From Bolinopsis microptera (lineage: Eukaryota > Ctenophora > Tentaculata > Lobata > Bolinopsidae): DNA of 64,000 nt. The stretch covers positions 11,212,635-11,276,634 of the forward strand of contig NC_087079.1 of NCBI RefSeq assembly GCF_026151205.1. Direction: 5' to 3'. The position numbers and the translations under genes are program-made. Numbering within the stretch: the stretch's first letter is position 1; each line of letters starts with the position of its first letter. Below, in pieces: positions 22,589 to 34,974 of this stretch. The notes beneath the pieces were generated by a model. It was not told the DNA's origin. It made no database searches and was given only the letters and a program-made list of their open reading frames with translations.

Positions 22589-24828
22589 ATGTCTCCCCTC
22601 CTGTATTTCCTCCTTCTGATAAGCCCTTTATTGGCGGTCCACACAAACAACTGGGTGGTGATAGCAGATGCTAGCCGGTATTGGTTTAACTATAGACATG
22701 CTGCTAACGCTCTCTCAATCTACTACTCTGTTAAACGATTAGGTGAGTTTTATCTTCCGTTTACTTTTACTGGTTATTGTTGAATGTGAATGGACTTTAT
22801 TTTAATGTATATAATATGTGCCAGTTTAATGAATTGAAGCTGAATTGAGAGAAAGGCCATCATAAGCACCTTCTTAGCCCCTCATAATAACAACCTATTC
22901 TCAGGTATCCCAGACAGTCATATAATTTTGATGTTATCTGACGATATGGCTTGTAATCCTCGTAACCCAACTTCCGCTCAGGTGATTAATTCATTGGATA
23001 ATTAATTATTTAATTAATTAATTAATGTTGGAAACCTGTTTTGAACACGGAAAGCCTTTTTACAATGGATGTGCCTGAATATTCGGTACAGGTCTTCCTT
23101 TAAAAAATCATGAAGTCAGTTTAGTAAATCTCCGGGAATATTGAAATTAACATACATTGTTAATTCAGGTGTTTAACAACAGAGATAGACACGTTCAGAT
23201 ATACCCTGACGATGTGGAGGTAGGTGTTACCTTGGCAACATTGCCATATATAGCTTGAAGTTATGAGGACTGTTTAGGGTCTACTTGTAGACTTATTGTA
23301 GATTTTACCTTTGTATGGCAGTTTAACCATGGTTACATTACCAAATAAGGAAGGAACACAATGACACCCCCAATCAGGTAGATTACAGAGACTCGGAGGT
23401 TACCGTAGAGAACTTCTTCAGAGTACTCACTGATAGGCTACCTGAGGGGACCCCGAGTTCTAAGAGGCTTATGAGCGATGAGAATAGTAACATTCTCGTG
23501 TATATTACTGGTACGTGTAGTTACTGTAACTAATGGATGTACACTGATTACTGTGTATCGTGTAGCAACTTTAGTGACATGGTATAACTTATGATGAATT
23601 CCAAAACTCTTTCCAATTGTCCTCATTAGTCGGGGTTTGCCTTACCAGACGAGTATTCTCCAAATTCTGATAAACATAGAATGGTTTTCTCGCCATTATG
23701 ATTTGTAACGTATCTCTATCTCCCAGGACACGGGGGTGACGGATTCCTCAAATTCCAGGATACCGAAGAAATGAATGCTTTGGAACTTTCTGATGTCTTC
23801 CAACAGATGCACGAGAAGAAGAGGTATGGTTAATGTTTATATTTGGCTTAGTATAGTTTTTAAACATATAATGTATTTCAGAGGTATTCGAGTTGATATT
23901 GAAGCGCATTTTATTTCTTCTGATTCGTATCTTCCATTTATACAATCCCTTCGCTGCACATGTTCTGTTTGCAGGTATAACGAGCTGTTCTTCATGATAG
24001 ATACATGTCAAGCAGGATCAATGGTTCTCCCTATCAAGTCTCCCAATATCATTGGAGTAGGTCAGTTCAAACTGGTAATCTGTTATTAGCTGTGTTCTTT
24101 CTTTGTTACTACCTCAAACTATTTGAACGTAAGCATTGTGAAGTAAAGCCAAAATTCACGACCAAATGTTTCTTCAAAACTTTGATATACATTTTGATTA
24201 CTTGAGCGTGGGCAAAGCCGCCTCCTCGGATCATTTAAAAACTAAAACTATTTTCTCACCAGGGTCCAGTACAGTGGGCCAGGACTCGCTCTCACATCAC
24301 GGTGATAAAGAGATAGGGGTCTATGTAATTGACAGGTTCACTTACTTTACACTGGACTTCCTTGAGAAAGTACAACCGAACAGCAAGGCAACTCTAAGTG
24401 ACCTTTTCAGGTTGGGGTTAATCTGAAATTGAGATTTCTTCAAAACAAAACAAAACGTTTGGATTAGTTTTAGTTTTGGTGTGGTTTTGAGTTTGTCATT
24501 TCAATGTTTCTTCAGCTCTAGTTAAATTACTTTTTTTTGTGTAGTCCCCGAAGACTAATTCAGTCAGGCGTTGCTAACCAATAAATTTTCCAGGGTTTAC
24601 TCCACAGCAGAGATAAGATCCACTCCGCAGTACTCCAACTTAAACCTGTTTAAAACCAGAAAACCAGGTGATGTCCTCATAACTGATTTCTTTGGTAGTG
24701 TGCGACAAACCGTGCTGTTCGATCAGCAGGTTGCACCACTAAATAGGACTGCTGTGTCGGACGAACTGAAGGTTAATGATGGGAATTTTGAGGTTCAGTT
24801 GGAGGCTGTGTCTCAGTTACCTTTCTGA
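22589..24828 (+). CDS. PIGK: GPI-anchor transamidase catalytic subunit (PIGK/GPI8), eight exons
   Basis: Exons 22589-22742, 22905-22981, 23169-23219, 23378-23510, 23727-23823, 23975-24060, 24263-24410 and 24594-24828 join in phase to 326 residues. A hydrophobic signal peptide (about 1-18) is followed by NNWVV and the [11 protein letters not shown] motif. The C13-type cysteine protease fold has catalytic His140 in GHGGDG and Cys182 in DTCQAG, the 42-residue spacing of the family. [12 protein letters not shown] is also present. The enzyme cleaves the C-terminal signal of precursors in the ER and transfers the GPI anchor. The model stops about 70 residues short of human PIGK (395) and shows no C-terminal membrane helix. 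Either the protein is soluble in the lumen or a further exon is missed. Confidence 0.93.
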
Positions 24829-25689
24829 TGGAAATATTTTAGATTTCTCAGTTAAGCTGAGCTGTCTAGGTGTTGCTACATTTCACCAATATTTATAGTT
24901 TTTTTCTTTATTGGTCCATTTGAAGATTTTAAGTTTGGCTTTTATATTTTCGTTTTGACTGGTATTATCTATCTTCTTTGTTTCGGAGGAAATGTTTTAC
25001 ATTATTATCAGTTTTGATGCTATTATTTATTTCACTATAATTCACAATTTCATATTTCTGTAAGAAATGGTTTTGTTGTTTTACAGAAATGAACTCGCCT
25101 TAACAGTGAGTATAAATTAAAGTGCTCACTAAGACTACATTGTCGTAATGTCGTTGCTAACATTTGTTTACTATTTAAACTTAATTCTGGGTTTAATTTT
25201 TATCAAATCATTCCAATTCCAAACAAAATATACAAAAATTATCCGAGAATCTCCATACTGGTTAAAATTCATCACATTTGGCACTCGAGATGAAGACGTA
25301 GTGGTGATGGGGTTGTTTTTATTGTTGTTGTTGACATAGTGCTACTCGCCACTTAGGCCCAGGATCATTATTATATATAAAGCCGGACTTCTAGACAAGG
25401 TGCTTGGTTGTGGGACACACTCAACTAAGTAAAGTTGAGACACCTCAAATCTCCCTATATAGATATCAACAGATATGCCTGACTAACCTGTGAATAGTAT
25501 AGAGTTCGCCCGACTCTATGAGTATGGCAAACATTATCTTCTGAGTTGTTGAGATTCTGAGTATCCTTTGTCAGTGGTGCTGGCAGCTGACGGATGTTTG
25601 TATCACGTGGTGACCCCCACGGTCGCTTCACTATATCGTCTTCGACGATACAGGGGGAGCCGCGCACTTCGTGCGCGGCGGGTCATACA

Positions 25690-25885
25690 ACGTATGACAA
25701 CGTATGACAAACCGCGTATGACAAACCGCGTATGACAAACCGCTCCTACTAAATCGCTCGCCCAAATTTTAAGAAAATTCTTGTGAAAAGGCCCTTTAGG
25801 CATGAAAGTGATCTAAATCGGTGTATTTTTGGACGCGGTATTTTTGGACGGTGTATTTTTGATCGGTGTATTTTTGGACACTGAT
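25690..25885. repeat. Two short tandem arrays
   Basis: GTATGACAAACCGC is repeated about four times at 25690-25742. GGTGTATTTTTGGACG-like units are repeated about four times at 25820-25880. Confidence 0.75.
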
Positions 25886-25994
25886 TCCGAATCACCCCCC
25901 ATGACGTAGGGTTAAAATGCTTCCCTAGAGAGTTATGGGCAAAAAACCGTTTTGGTCACGTGACAGGCTAGTAAAACGTGAATTCGATTATTTA

Positions 25995-26085
25995 GGGCTC
26001 GGGTTAGTGTTAGGGTTGTGGTTAAGATTATGGATAGCTTCGGGGTTATGGTTAGGGTTAGGCCTAGGGTTGGGATTAGGGTTAT
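25995..26085 (+). repeat. Degenerate TTAGGG-like stretch
   Basis: About a dozen imperfect GGTTAG/GGGTTA-type hexamers (GGTTAGGGTTAGGCCTAGGG and variants). This could be a decayed interstitial telomeric repeat or simply a G/T-rich simple repeat. Confidence 0.6.
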
Positions 26086-28735
26086 ATAGTCAATAGTATT
26101 AGTTATAATGTATAGTATTAGTTAACTTATGCTTTAACAAATAATTTGAGGTATGGCGGCTGGGTTCAGAGTTTTATCCGACAAGTACGTGACAGCTCTC
26201 TCCAGTCACGTAGGATCGAACTGTCGGTGAAGTTGCTGCTCTTTTAAAATTTCGTCGTAAAAGAGGACAAGAAACGACAGCTACAGTATTAAATCGTATA
26301 GTCGGTCTCAACTTTAGATTCGAGCAATGAATTTATGGTTAGGTTCCGAGTGGAATGAGTCTATTTGGCATAGCCCTCCGGACGACACAAAACATTTCGA
26401 GCGGGCAGCGAGCTTGACTGATTCGACTGATACCATAGTAACACAATCTTATAATATGGCAGTGTTACCATGGTAACATTACCTTATATGGTAGGATCTC
26501 CATGCTCCCCTAATTGTACTATTACTAGCTACAACAGGAAGTACAGGTACCCACTTATTAGTTCCTCAGTTTATTACATACCACTATCAAGCCCTCAGCT
26601 CAGATTGGTTTGTCCGAGTCACGTGACTATAATGCAGCTCTCTGATTGGTTAGCTTGTTCGGCTTTGTTCCCAATTAACCCCCCTCTATAGTGTAAACGT
26701 CACAGTGTGTGATATGTATGATATATATGTGTAATTGGTTTACTATTATGAATATTTTAATCTGCACTTTATTATTTCATTGTATAGCAGCGCAGTGGAG
26801 CAGCTATTGCCTAGCCTTCAAATTCATGCAGCCACAACAAGTTGGTTAGTTGTTTGTATACCTTATTGTCTGAACCGGGTTCAACCTAAATAAGCAATAA
26901 TAACATAAACCCGCCACGCAAAGGGTTTATATAACAGATCATCCCGCGCTAGCGGATAAACACATACGAGTGCGCGCAGCGCACAAGTTTTGTGTTAATA
27001 TGTAATCCCGAAGCGCCAGCTGAGGGATTACATTTATTTAGCCCTGAGCGTGAAGTGTTTATGGATTATAATTATCTCCGGCGATTTCGACAAGGGATTT
27101 ATACTTTAGAAGAGAGTGAACACGATTGGAAAGCAGTTCATCAATCTGAATGTCAAACCGATCTGTCATAGTGGAGCAATAGCTTGAACGTTAGCAGGAA
27201 CAAGAGCTGGAAGGAGAGCAAGCAAAACAATACTATTTTTAGGGCACGGACAAGGGTAGCTGGCTAGTCGCCAACTTCTCACGCCACGCGTTGGAGAAAT
27301 TCCAAGAATTAGCTGCTTTGGCAACGTTCCCAGGAATTTGCGTGTAAAAGAAGTGGACGGTTACGATGTTTCATATCACGTGGTGCGCTTTCGTGTCACG
27401 TGGTAAAGACTCGGCGTATGCTATTGGTGGCACGTGGTACGCACGTGACGCGCCCACGTGATCGCGCGTCTAAATGTTCTACTATTATCGAGTTCTAATC
27501 AGCAGTATCATTGATTATTGTAAGTCGGAGAATTGAATGATAAACATCAGTTACGACTAAAAAGCGGGCCGGGTTTATACAAATTTCCGGGGCGGGATGA
27601 TATCACCTTGAGATGTTTATCTAACAGCGGGCCGGGCTGAGTGATAATATGATCCCGCGTCGAAATCCCGGAGATATTTATAAATTTGTCAACACCCTTT
27701 GATCAGAAGTAATTTTAGATTTTAACGTTTAGGTACGATTTATTGGGGACCCAATAACCTAAAATGGCATACATTTTTATTTACTCAAAGGTTTTTTTTT
27801 TCATTCTCTCCACCGAAATTTATGCCATTTCATGCTAGTTTATGGAATTTTAGGCCAATTCGGAATTTGAAATTTAGAAAACCAATCTTTTACAAAGTTT
27901 TAGCCTTAATTAAAGAAGATAAAAATTTGATTTAATATATATGCATCTAGATATTAAAATCTAAATATCATTTTGTACGCCAAAATTGTACACATTTTTC
28001 AAAACATTTTCTCCAAATATCAAAAATTCGGTACTAGAAGTCCTGTTTCGCCAACCTAATTACGATTCTACAAAAATATTTCGAAATAACGGGTACTAAC
28101 GAGTTTCACTTCAATTTGGCATCATGCCAAGGTCTACACTCTACGGGATCATTCGTATTTTTTCTCTGTAATCTTTTCACTAATTGCTGATAAAAAACTG
28201 CTTTAATTTGATCACGACGGGCACTTTCAATAAGACGCCGACTCCATCTGGTTCTAGGAAGAATATCAAATCTAAATTTGCTGCTTCTGAGCCAGTCTTA
28301 ACTTGAAGCTCAGAGCTAGAGGCACCCTCCCTTTGTATTTTAGGGTAAAGTGTGTCAGCAAACTATACAATGTCTGCAAGAACATGCATAAATGTGTTAC
28401 ATACGTTCTCTGAAATTACAGACATTGAATTTGAGTTTCAAAGACTCCGCCTCATTGACAGCGACTTTTCTCATAGCCTGGTTTGAACCTCTAGTAGCCT
28501 GGTATGAGGCTCTAAAAGCTTGGTATGAGCTTTGAGTAGCCTGGTATGCGTAAATAAACATGTCAGGATGTCTAATTTAGGTGTCCGGTAGTTTCATTGC
28601 GTCATAATATATGTAATTCGATAACAAAAATCCATGGAAAAAAAAGGCATAAAATCTCAATATAATCAAAAAATTTTTCCATTTTCTCCATAAATGTCTA
28701 TGCCATTTAATGCTATTTTAGGTCATTGGCTCCAT

Positions 28736-28780
28736 CCCCCCCCCCCCCCCCCCCATGACATTGGCTCCAACCCCCCCCCA
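28736..28780. repeat. Poly-C runs
   Basis: Two C runs (about 19 and 9 bases) each preceded by TTGGCTCCA, i.e. a small duplicated segment. Confidence 0.7.
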
Positions 28781-28836
28781 CCATACCACATACGTTACCC
28801 GACCTGATGCATTTAGGCGAATCTTGTATTAGTATG

Positions 28837-28992
28837 TTTTAAACTTTATAGTTTTTAAACTTTATAGTTTTTAAACTTTATAGTTTTTAAACTTTATAGT
28901 TTTTAAACTTTATAGTTTTTAAACTTTATAGTTTTTAAACTTTATAGTTTTTAAACTTTATAGTTTTTAAACTTTATAGTTTTTAAACTTTA
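28837..28992. repeat. 15-bp minisatellite AAACTTTATAGTTTT
   Basis: About ten near-identical head-to-tail copies. The unit is nearly palindromic. Confidence 0.92.
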
Positions 28993-29217
28993 ATATTTTG
29001 GCTCCTGAAAAATATCAAGTCATAAGTCTTCAGTATCTTGAAATTAACCCAGAATATAAATATGTATACCAGAATATAAATATGTATACCTGTTTAGTGT
29101 TTAGTTTGGGCTTACGTACTCACACTTAAGCTTAAGGAGCTGTTATGAGCCATTTTAAATATATCTCTCTTCACTGCATTAGTCATTATCAGCAGCTTTT
29201 GACTAAAGCTCACTATG

Positions 29218-29330
29218 AATTATGATTGGCTGCTTTTAACTGGAACTCACTCGGACTGGCTGCTTTTAACTGAAACTAACTCTGATTGGCTGCTTTTAGC
29301 TGGAACTAACTCTGATTCGCAGCTTTCCTT
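29218..29330. repeat. About 30-bp tandem repeat with GATTGGCTGC core
   Basis: Three to four imperfect copies of a unit beginning GATTGGCTGCTTTTAACTG and ending AACTCACTC. The GATTGG core is an inverted CCAAT box. Confidence 0.8.
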
Positions 29331-30812
29331 TAAACTCGCATTAATTGGCTGGTATGTTCTGATGGGTGTTTTATTGTTGAACTGCGGCGTTATATTGAAC
29401 AGTTTGAGGAAAAGAATTGATTCTAATTGTGCAGTGTGGTAAAGTAGGTCACGTTACAATTCTTTAATACATCCGGCTTCATTTGCAGTACATATCTAGT
29501 GTGTGTAGTTGTGTCATTTAACTTAGATACCGTAATAACTAACTAATGTAGTATACATAGTTATTGTACATGCAAGTATAAAGCATCATTATGATTATGT
29601 TTATTTAATTGGTTGTTCTAATTATTCTAATAGAGCTTTATAACGAGATGTTCTAATCGCAATCCTGTTGATGGTTCAGCGTCTCCGACAACAAACAGCT
29701 AATTACAGTAAAAAGTACTATTTAAATACTTATAGCGGGGGTCATTAAATATGATCATATATGTTAACTGTTAAGTACTTGTAGTATTTAATGTTTAATA
29801 TGCTAGAAAGTATAGTTACAAGATAGTACAAATAGTTGGGTCATTAGTTGTAGTTAGCGCGGTAACTTTATGTATTGCGGTATAGTAGAGAGATTTGGTA
29901 TTGCTATAAAAGTATTTAGGAGGCTGGCAGTAACCTCAATACACATGGTAACGCTACTTATATGGTACCACGTTACTATGGTAACGCTACTAGCTGTTTT
30001 CCCCAGCTGTTTTATAATCAGCAGGCCATTACAATACGTTTCTGTACAGTAATGCGATTATAGGACTGCTGCAAACTCTGTTGCTGTTGTTGTTTGTCTG
30101 CCGATGAAGTGTGCAACTGATTTCCATTATCATCAATGTCTATCAGTTATGCTTTTATGTTTATTAGGAATTGCTAGTTTATTTTATTTTATTGGTGCAC
30201 CGACGTTTATATCGCCTCCAGTTTCATTTTTAACCGGTATCGGATGGTCTCGCAACTGAGTGTTTGTCGCCTTGTCATCCGTTACGGCTAACCTCAAGTC
30301 TAAGTCAACTTGAGTAACTCAAGCAAAGTCCCAAGCTCATTTATCATCGGCGCAACTTCTTGATAACTGGGAAGCTAAAAAGTGCGATATTAAAAAGTCT
30401 GATTGAATTGAACCCAAACTTTTGTCATCGTGAAGCGGTTTACTGTAGTCGTGATCCTCATTAAAGAGTGGAGATATCAAACTGATTTAAAATGTAAATT
30501 ACGTGATGAAATACTAAAAATCAAATAGAGACCACTACAGTACAGTAAAACCCAATCCTAATAAAGGCTACCTTGACAGAGGTAACCGTGATGGTGGCTA
30601 TATCTATTTGTCCTTATTTAAACATTAAACCATTCCACCGAAATAAAGTTCTACATTACAGTTATATAGTGTCAAATTGTGAATTCTTCAATGGATGATT
30701 CAATGGTAACTGTCTTGAAACTGTATTTTAAAATTAAATACTCTCGATGACTGGTCCATGAGGATTTCTCGTTCAGGCCTTGTTCAACACTTCCGAAATT
30801 CTTCAAAACTAA

Positions 30813-31376
30813 TCCAAATATGCAAAATCCCATATTGAATCACTGTTCACTAAACAAAAGCAGGGAATACGAGCAGTTATGCCGGGCTACGTGAATTAAT
30901 ATTACAAGGACGGTAAGCTTCCGGATCATACTAAAACTACGTTTAAAGAGTACGAAATATTATCTGTACACGGGGTCATCATAAAAAATGCTCTGACTCT
31001 GATGCACAAGATAACTTACATGCCTGGCCTTCTGCCGTCGTCGATAAAAGACTTATTTCCTCCCGATATACCAAAGTATGGCACGTCTTATGACGACAAT
31101 ATCGACTGGCTAACAACGTACTCTCAACCAGATCTACGCGCTAGTGTTCTGTATAAAGGTCCTATATTAGCTATTACCGAGCACAACATTAGTCGCATAA
31201 CTTGCCCATCTAGCATTTTCTCAATAAGCATATATAAGAAATCAGCGAAGCGTGTAATGATAGAACTACAAAGCTCAGGAAACGATGAAGAATGGCCACC
31301 TTTTCTGTTACATAATTTACCCGGGCTACGTAAATCGACAAGATCAGGCACACAACAAATCAACTACCGAGAATAA
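30813..31376 (+). pseudogene. RT C-terminal fragment, third retrotransposon family
   Basis: The frame from about 30813 encodes SKYAKSHIESLF, then GIRAVMPGYVN, an in-frame TAA at 30897, and continues YYKDGKLP to a stop at 31376. The later part has LMHKITYMPGLLP, YKGPILAI and the LHNLPGLRKS end. As I recall them, these are motifs of the region after the RT domain in a LINE family common in aquatic invertebrates. The copy is 5'-truncated with one internal stop. An AATAAATAAAA stretch follows at 31384, consistent with a polyadenylation signal. Its motifs differ from the elements at 0.3-6.2 and 8.9-12.8 kb. Confidence 0.72.
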
Positions 31377-31936
31377 ACTAAGGAATAAATAAAACCAGAC
31401 GGTTAGCACACTAGTCACTATCAACCATATGCCACTTTTTTCACTGCCCATTCACTGTCATATTAATAGCATCATATAGATAGCGCTAGCAGGTGCTGAT
31501 AAGACATGGGCTCAGTTATTCTTTTTTGTTTTAACCTCAAGTAGCTTATAAAAACAGTGCGTGTGATCATCTGTCGTATCAAATCAAATTATTTGTCACT
31601 ATATGTTAATAAATCATGATATACAAGTTTTAATTTTTAAAGTTTTAATTTTTAAAGTTTCTGTTTTTGTTTTTAATGAATAGACGTAATCAACATTTTC
31701 AATTTTCATATTCACGCATATTAAATAAAATTATATTGTTATGTATTATATTATTTTGTAAACATTGGCCGGGTACCAAAAACCGGTCCCCAAACAAAAC
31801 ATATACAGCTACATGAGAGGTTAGTGGCAACCTAATTTAGTTCAAAGACTTCATCTAAATTGCACTTTCTAGACTCGGTATGATGGCAAGCACTCGAGCT
31901 TCATACTTACCTCACCCGTGTTAATTGGTAGTTGTC
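31377..31936. other. No feature recognised
   Basis: AT-rich spacer after the RT fragment; only a short TTTTTAAAGTTTTAA duplication at 31627-31660. Confidence 0.45.
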
Positions 31937-31938
31937 AT

Positions 31939-32261
31939 GCCAACATTTGCATTTTGGTTCGACTTCATGGCAGAATTTTATAATCAAAAAATTAGATGTT
32001 TTAATGATTGTAAAATGCTTGACGTATTGGGCCAAGGAAAACGCTGCCTTGCACTGCCAATACATTTCTTTTGACTCATACCGGAAACTCCCTCTCCCTC
32101 TCAACATTTGCATTTTTGGTTCGACTTCATGGCAGAATTTTATAATCAGAAAATTAGATGTTTTAATGATTGTAAAATGCTTGACGTATTGGGCCAAGGA
32201 AAACGCTGCCTTGCACTGCCAATACATTTCTTTTGACTCATACCGGAAACTCCCTCTCCCT
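31939..32261 (+). repeat. 161-bp tandem duplication
   Basis: Two near-identical copies (31939-32100 and about 32101-32262), each beginning CCAACATTTGCATTTTGG or CAACATTTGCATTTTTGG and ending in CGGAAACTCCCTCTCC. The second copy leads directly into the long (CCCTCT)n tract, so the hexamer is the expanded end of this unit. Confidence 0.92.
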
Positions 32262-33243
32262 CTCCCTCTCCCTCTCCCTCTCCCTCTCCCTCTCCCTCTC
32301 CCTCTCCCTCTCCCTCTCCCTCTACCTCTCCCTCTCCCTCTCCTCTCCCTCTCCCTCTCCCTCTCCCTCTCCCTCTCCCTCTCCCTCTCCCTCTCCCTCT
32401 CCCTCTCCCTCTCCCTCTCCCTCTCCCTCTCCCTCTCCCTCTCCCTCTCCCTCTCCCTCTCCCTCTCCCTCTCCCTCTCCCTCTCCCTCTCCCTCTCCCT
32501 CTCCCTCTCCCTCTCCCTCTCCCTCTCCCTCTCCCTCTCCCTCTCCCTCTCCCTCTCCCTCTCCCTCTCCCTCTCCCTCTCCCTCTCCCTCTCCCTCTCC
32601 CTCTCCCTCTCCCTCTCCCTCTCCCTCTCCCTCTCCCTCTCCCTCTCCCTCTCCCTCTCCCTCTCCCTCTCCCTCTCCCTCTCCCTCTCCCTCTCCCTCT
32701 CCCTCTCCCTCTCCCTCTCCCTCTCCCTCTCCCTCTCCCTCTCCCTCTCCCTCTCCCTCTCCCTCTCCCTCTCCCTCTCCCTCTCCCTCTCCCTCTCCCT
32801 CTCCCTCTCCCTCTCCCTCTCCCTCTCCCTCTCCCTCTCCCTCTCCCTCTCCCTCTCCCTCTCCCTCTCCCTCTCCCTCTCCCTCTCCCTCTCCCTCTCC
32901 CTCTCCCTCTCCCTCTCCCTCTCCCTCTCCCTCTCCCTCTCCCTCTCCCTCTCCCTCTCCCTCTCCCTCTCCCTCTCCCTCTCCCTCTCCCTCTCCCTCT
33001 CCCTCTCCCTCTCCCTCTCCCTCTCCCTCTCCCTCTCCCTCTCCCTCTCCCTCTCCCTCTCCCTCTCCCTCTCCCTCTCCCTCTCCCTCTCCCTCTCCCT
33101 CTCCCTCTCCCTCTCCCTCTCCCTCTCCCTCTCCCTCTCCCTCTCCCTCTCCCTCTCCCTCTCCCTCTCCCTCTCCCTCTCCCTCTCCCTCTCCCTCTCC
33201 CTCTCCCTCTCCCTCTCCCTCTCCCTCTCCCTCTCCCTCTCCC
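32252..33243. repeat. (CCCTCT)n hexanucleotide tract, about 1 kb
   Basis: About 165 copies of CTCCCT with one CTACCT variant near 32322 and one 2-base phase slip near 32341; otherwise perfect. The minus strand is a (GGGAGA)n purine tract. Open frames through it in all phases (Ser-Leu, Ser-Pro, Glu-Gly repeats) are artefacts. Confidence 0.97.
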
Positions 33244-34974
33244 ATTCTATAAAATGTCTTGCAAGACTACTGTACTCGGATATGTAGAATTACTAACAGC
33301 GCCAGGTGCTGCTCAAAGGTTTTTGTGGATATACTTTGTCTATTACTCTATTCAGTTATGCATATGCTATTACTGCATTTATAGCTTTATAGCATACTCT
33401 CATCATACCACGGCCACACAGTGTCTGCTGCTCGTTTGTCTTCCCTTATATAAAATGTCTTGCAGTACTACTGTACTCGGATATGTAGAATTACTTTTTT
33501 ATTTGTCAGGTTTGCCCTGCAGCTAAGCCGTGAAGTACCTTGCTAGCGTGCTTTTAAAATATTTTCTGTCGGTATTTTGTTCAGACTGTTGTCTTACTCT
33601 AAGTTTTAGGAATTCATAGTCTTGATATTGTTACCGATTTCTCATAGCTTCATAGCAGTGAATTTAGGACACGAAATCTTACCCCCCCCGGCCCTTCTCT
33701 CCCAACTAGCACGTGGTTAATGAGACTACAAGAACGCCGAACAGTATTATAGGATTAATGAAAGCGGTCTGCTCATATTATACCCTGTATAGATTGTCCT
33801 TGACTCTTGGGCAAGCGTGGTCATACTAATACATACGTTACAATTTGTACACTGTGCTAGTTCAACGAATCATTAGTTTGTTTGCAGACGATAGTCGTCA
33901 GACTTTAAGCTATTGTCTTCTCCAAACCACGTGATACACCACAATACCAGTATTATTCCAATACAAATAACTAGCTAACATTGTAGATATTAATGTTCTG
34001 CTGACCATACACGCGCAAAATCCCAAATCTTCGGCTTAAATAAGAATAGGAGAGAGCTTTAGAAGGTAAATAAGGTTTTACCACAGTTATTTTAGTAGTG
34101 CATATGCATATCGTCTAGTCTATTATGTTACCAAGCTTTGTAATATGAGTTGTTGATATTATACCCCTGCGGCCTGCCCCTGTGTTGAATTTATACATCT
34201 GATCATGATATTTACTGATATGATACTTTGATTGAAGACTATTCCAAGATATTTTATGATAAATGCGTGTTCGTTATTTTATCTAACCAATGTTCACTAA
34301 CAACTGTTAGTCTAACAAGCAATGGTCTCCTGCTCCTCATTTAACAGAAGTGACTTTTCTCTATAAAAGTTGATTAATTAACATTCGATTGATTTTCATT
34401 CGAGACTATTTATTATGAGAGTTCTGAGTTCAAAGCTTACTTTTATCCTTAACTGAAATCACAAATTTGTCCGTAAAATCTCATTATTCGAAGTTCCTTT
34501 AAATTTAATTTTACTTTGTCTCGTTCAAGTTCTGTCCAATAAACCGTTCACTAGTACGCATATAATATCCAGTCAGATTTAATTCTTGAGGAGCGTACCA
34601 TAGAGTAATCTTTTATTTTAAAAAGTGGTCGTAATATGATATTCCATTAATCGATGGAATTAAACAGTTCATTTCACGGTAACAAATTTACCGTGAAATT
34701 GGATCAGTCCATATTTTTGCGATATACATCAGCTCCATGTAATGGTAATTTTTACTTTCCAAAGAAATTTGATAGTAGGCACGTGACCATAACCCAGGTG
34801 GTTGAAAGTCTGCACGTGCTATACCACGCAGTGACACGTGCTCATTTCATGCTGAAGCGCGCAGTGCCACACGTGCTAATCACATGCTGGTCACGTGCTA
34901 GTCACGTGAGAATTTCATGGTGGCACCGTACAACTTGCTAACTTGCAGATCAGGTTATTAAGTTCTTTTTTGTC
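33244..34974. other. Spacer with a 47-bp direct repeat and a CACGTG cluster
   Basis: TATAAAATGTCTTGCA and the following 30 bp at 33247-33294 recur at 33451-33497. At 34780-34915 the sequence has six CACGTG-containing words in 135 bp. No exon is recognised. Confidence 0.5.

Larger units (their letters stand above)
24829..30800. other. Gene-poor interval of about 6 kb
   Basis: No coding exon I can support. It holds short tandem arrays, a degenerate telomere-like stretch, CG-rich patches (25660-25690, 26940-27010, 27400-27680) and scattered CACGTG sites. Open frames of 60-75 codons at 25148, 26470, 29215 and 29870 have no motif. A roughly 50-bp segment near 27800-27860 is repeated directly near 28675-28725. 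A TAGCCTGGTATGAG-like unit repeats four times at 28476-28550. Confidence 0.5.

Noticed and set aside
25148-25339. Hydrophobic 63-codon frame as a missing PIGK membrane exon
   Set aside because: It has no acceptor-phase link to PIGK exon 8, which has its own stop, and no family motif.
32233-33287. Long open frames of Ser-Leu, Ser-Pro and Glu-Gly repeats
   Set aside because: They are translations of the (CCCTCT)n tract, open in every phase because the hexamer has no stop.
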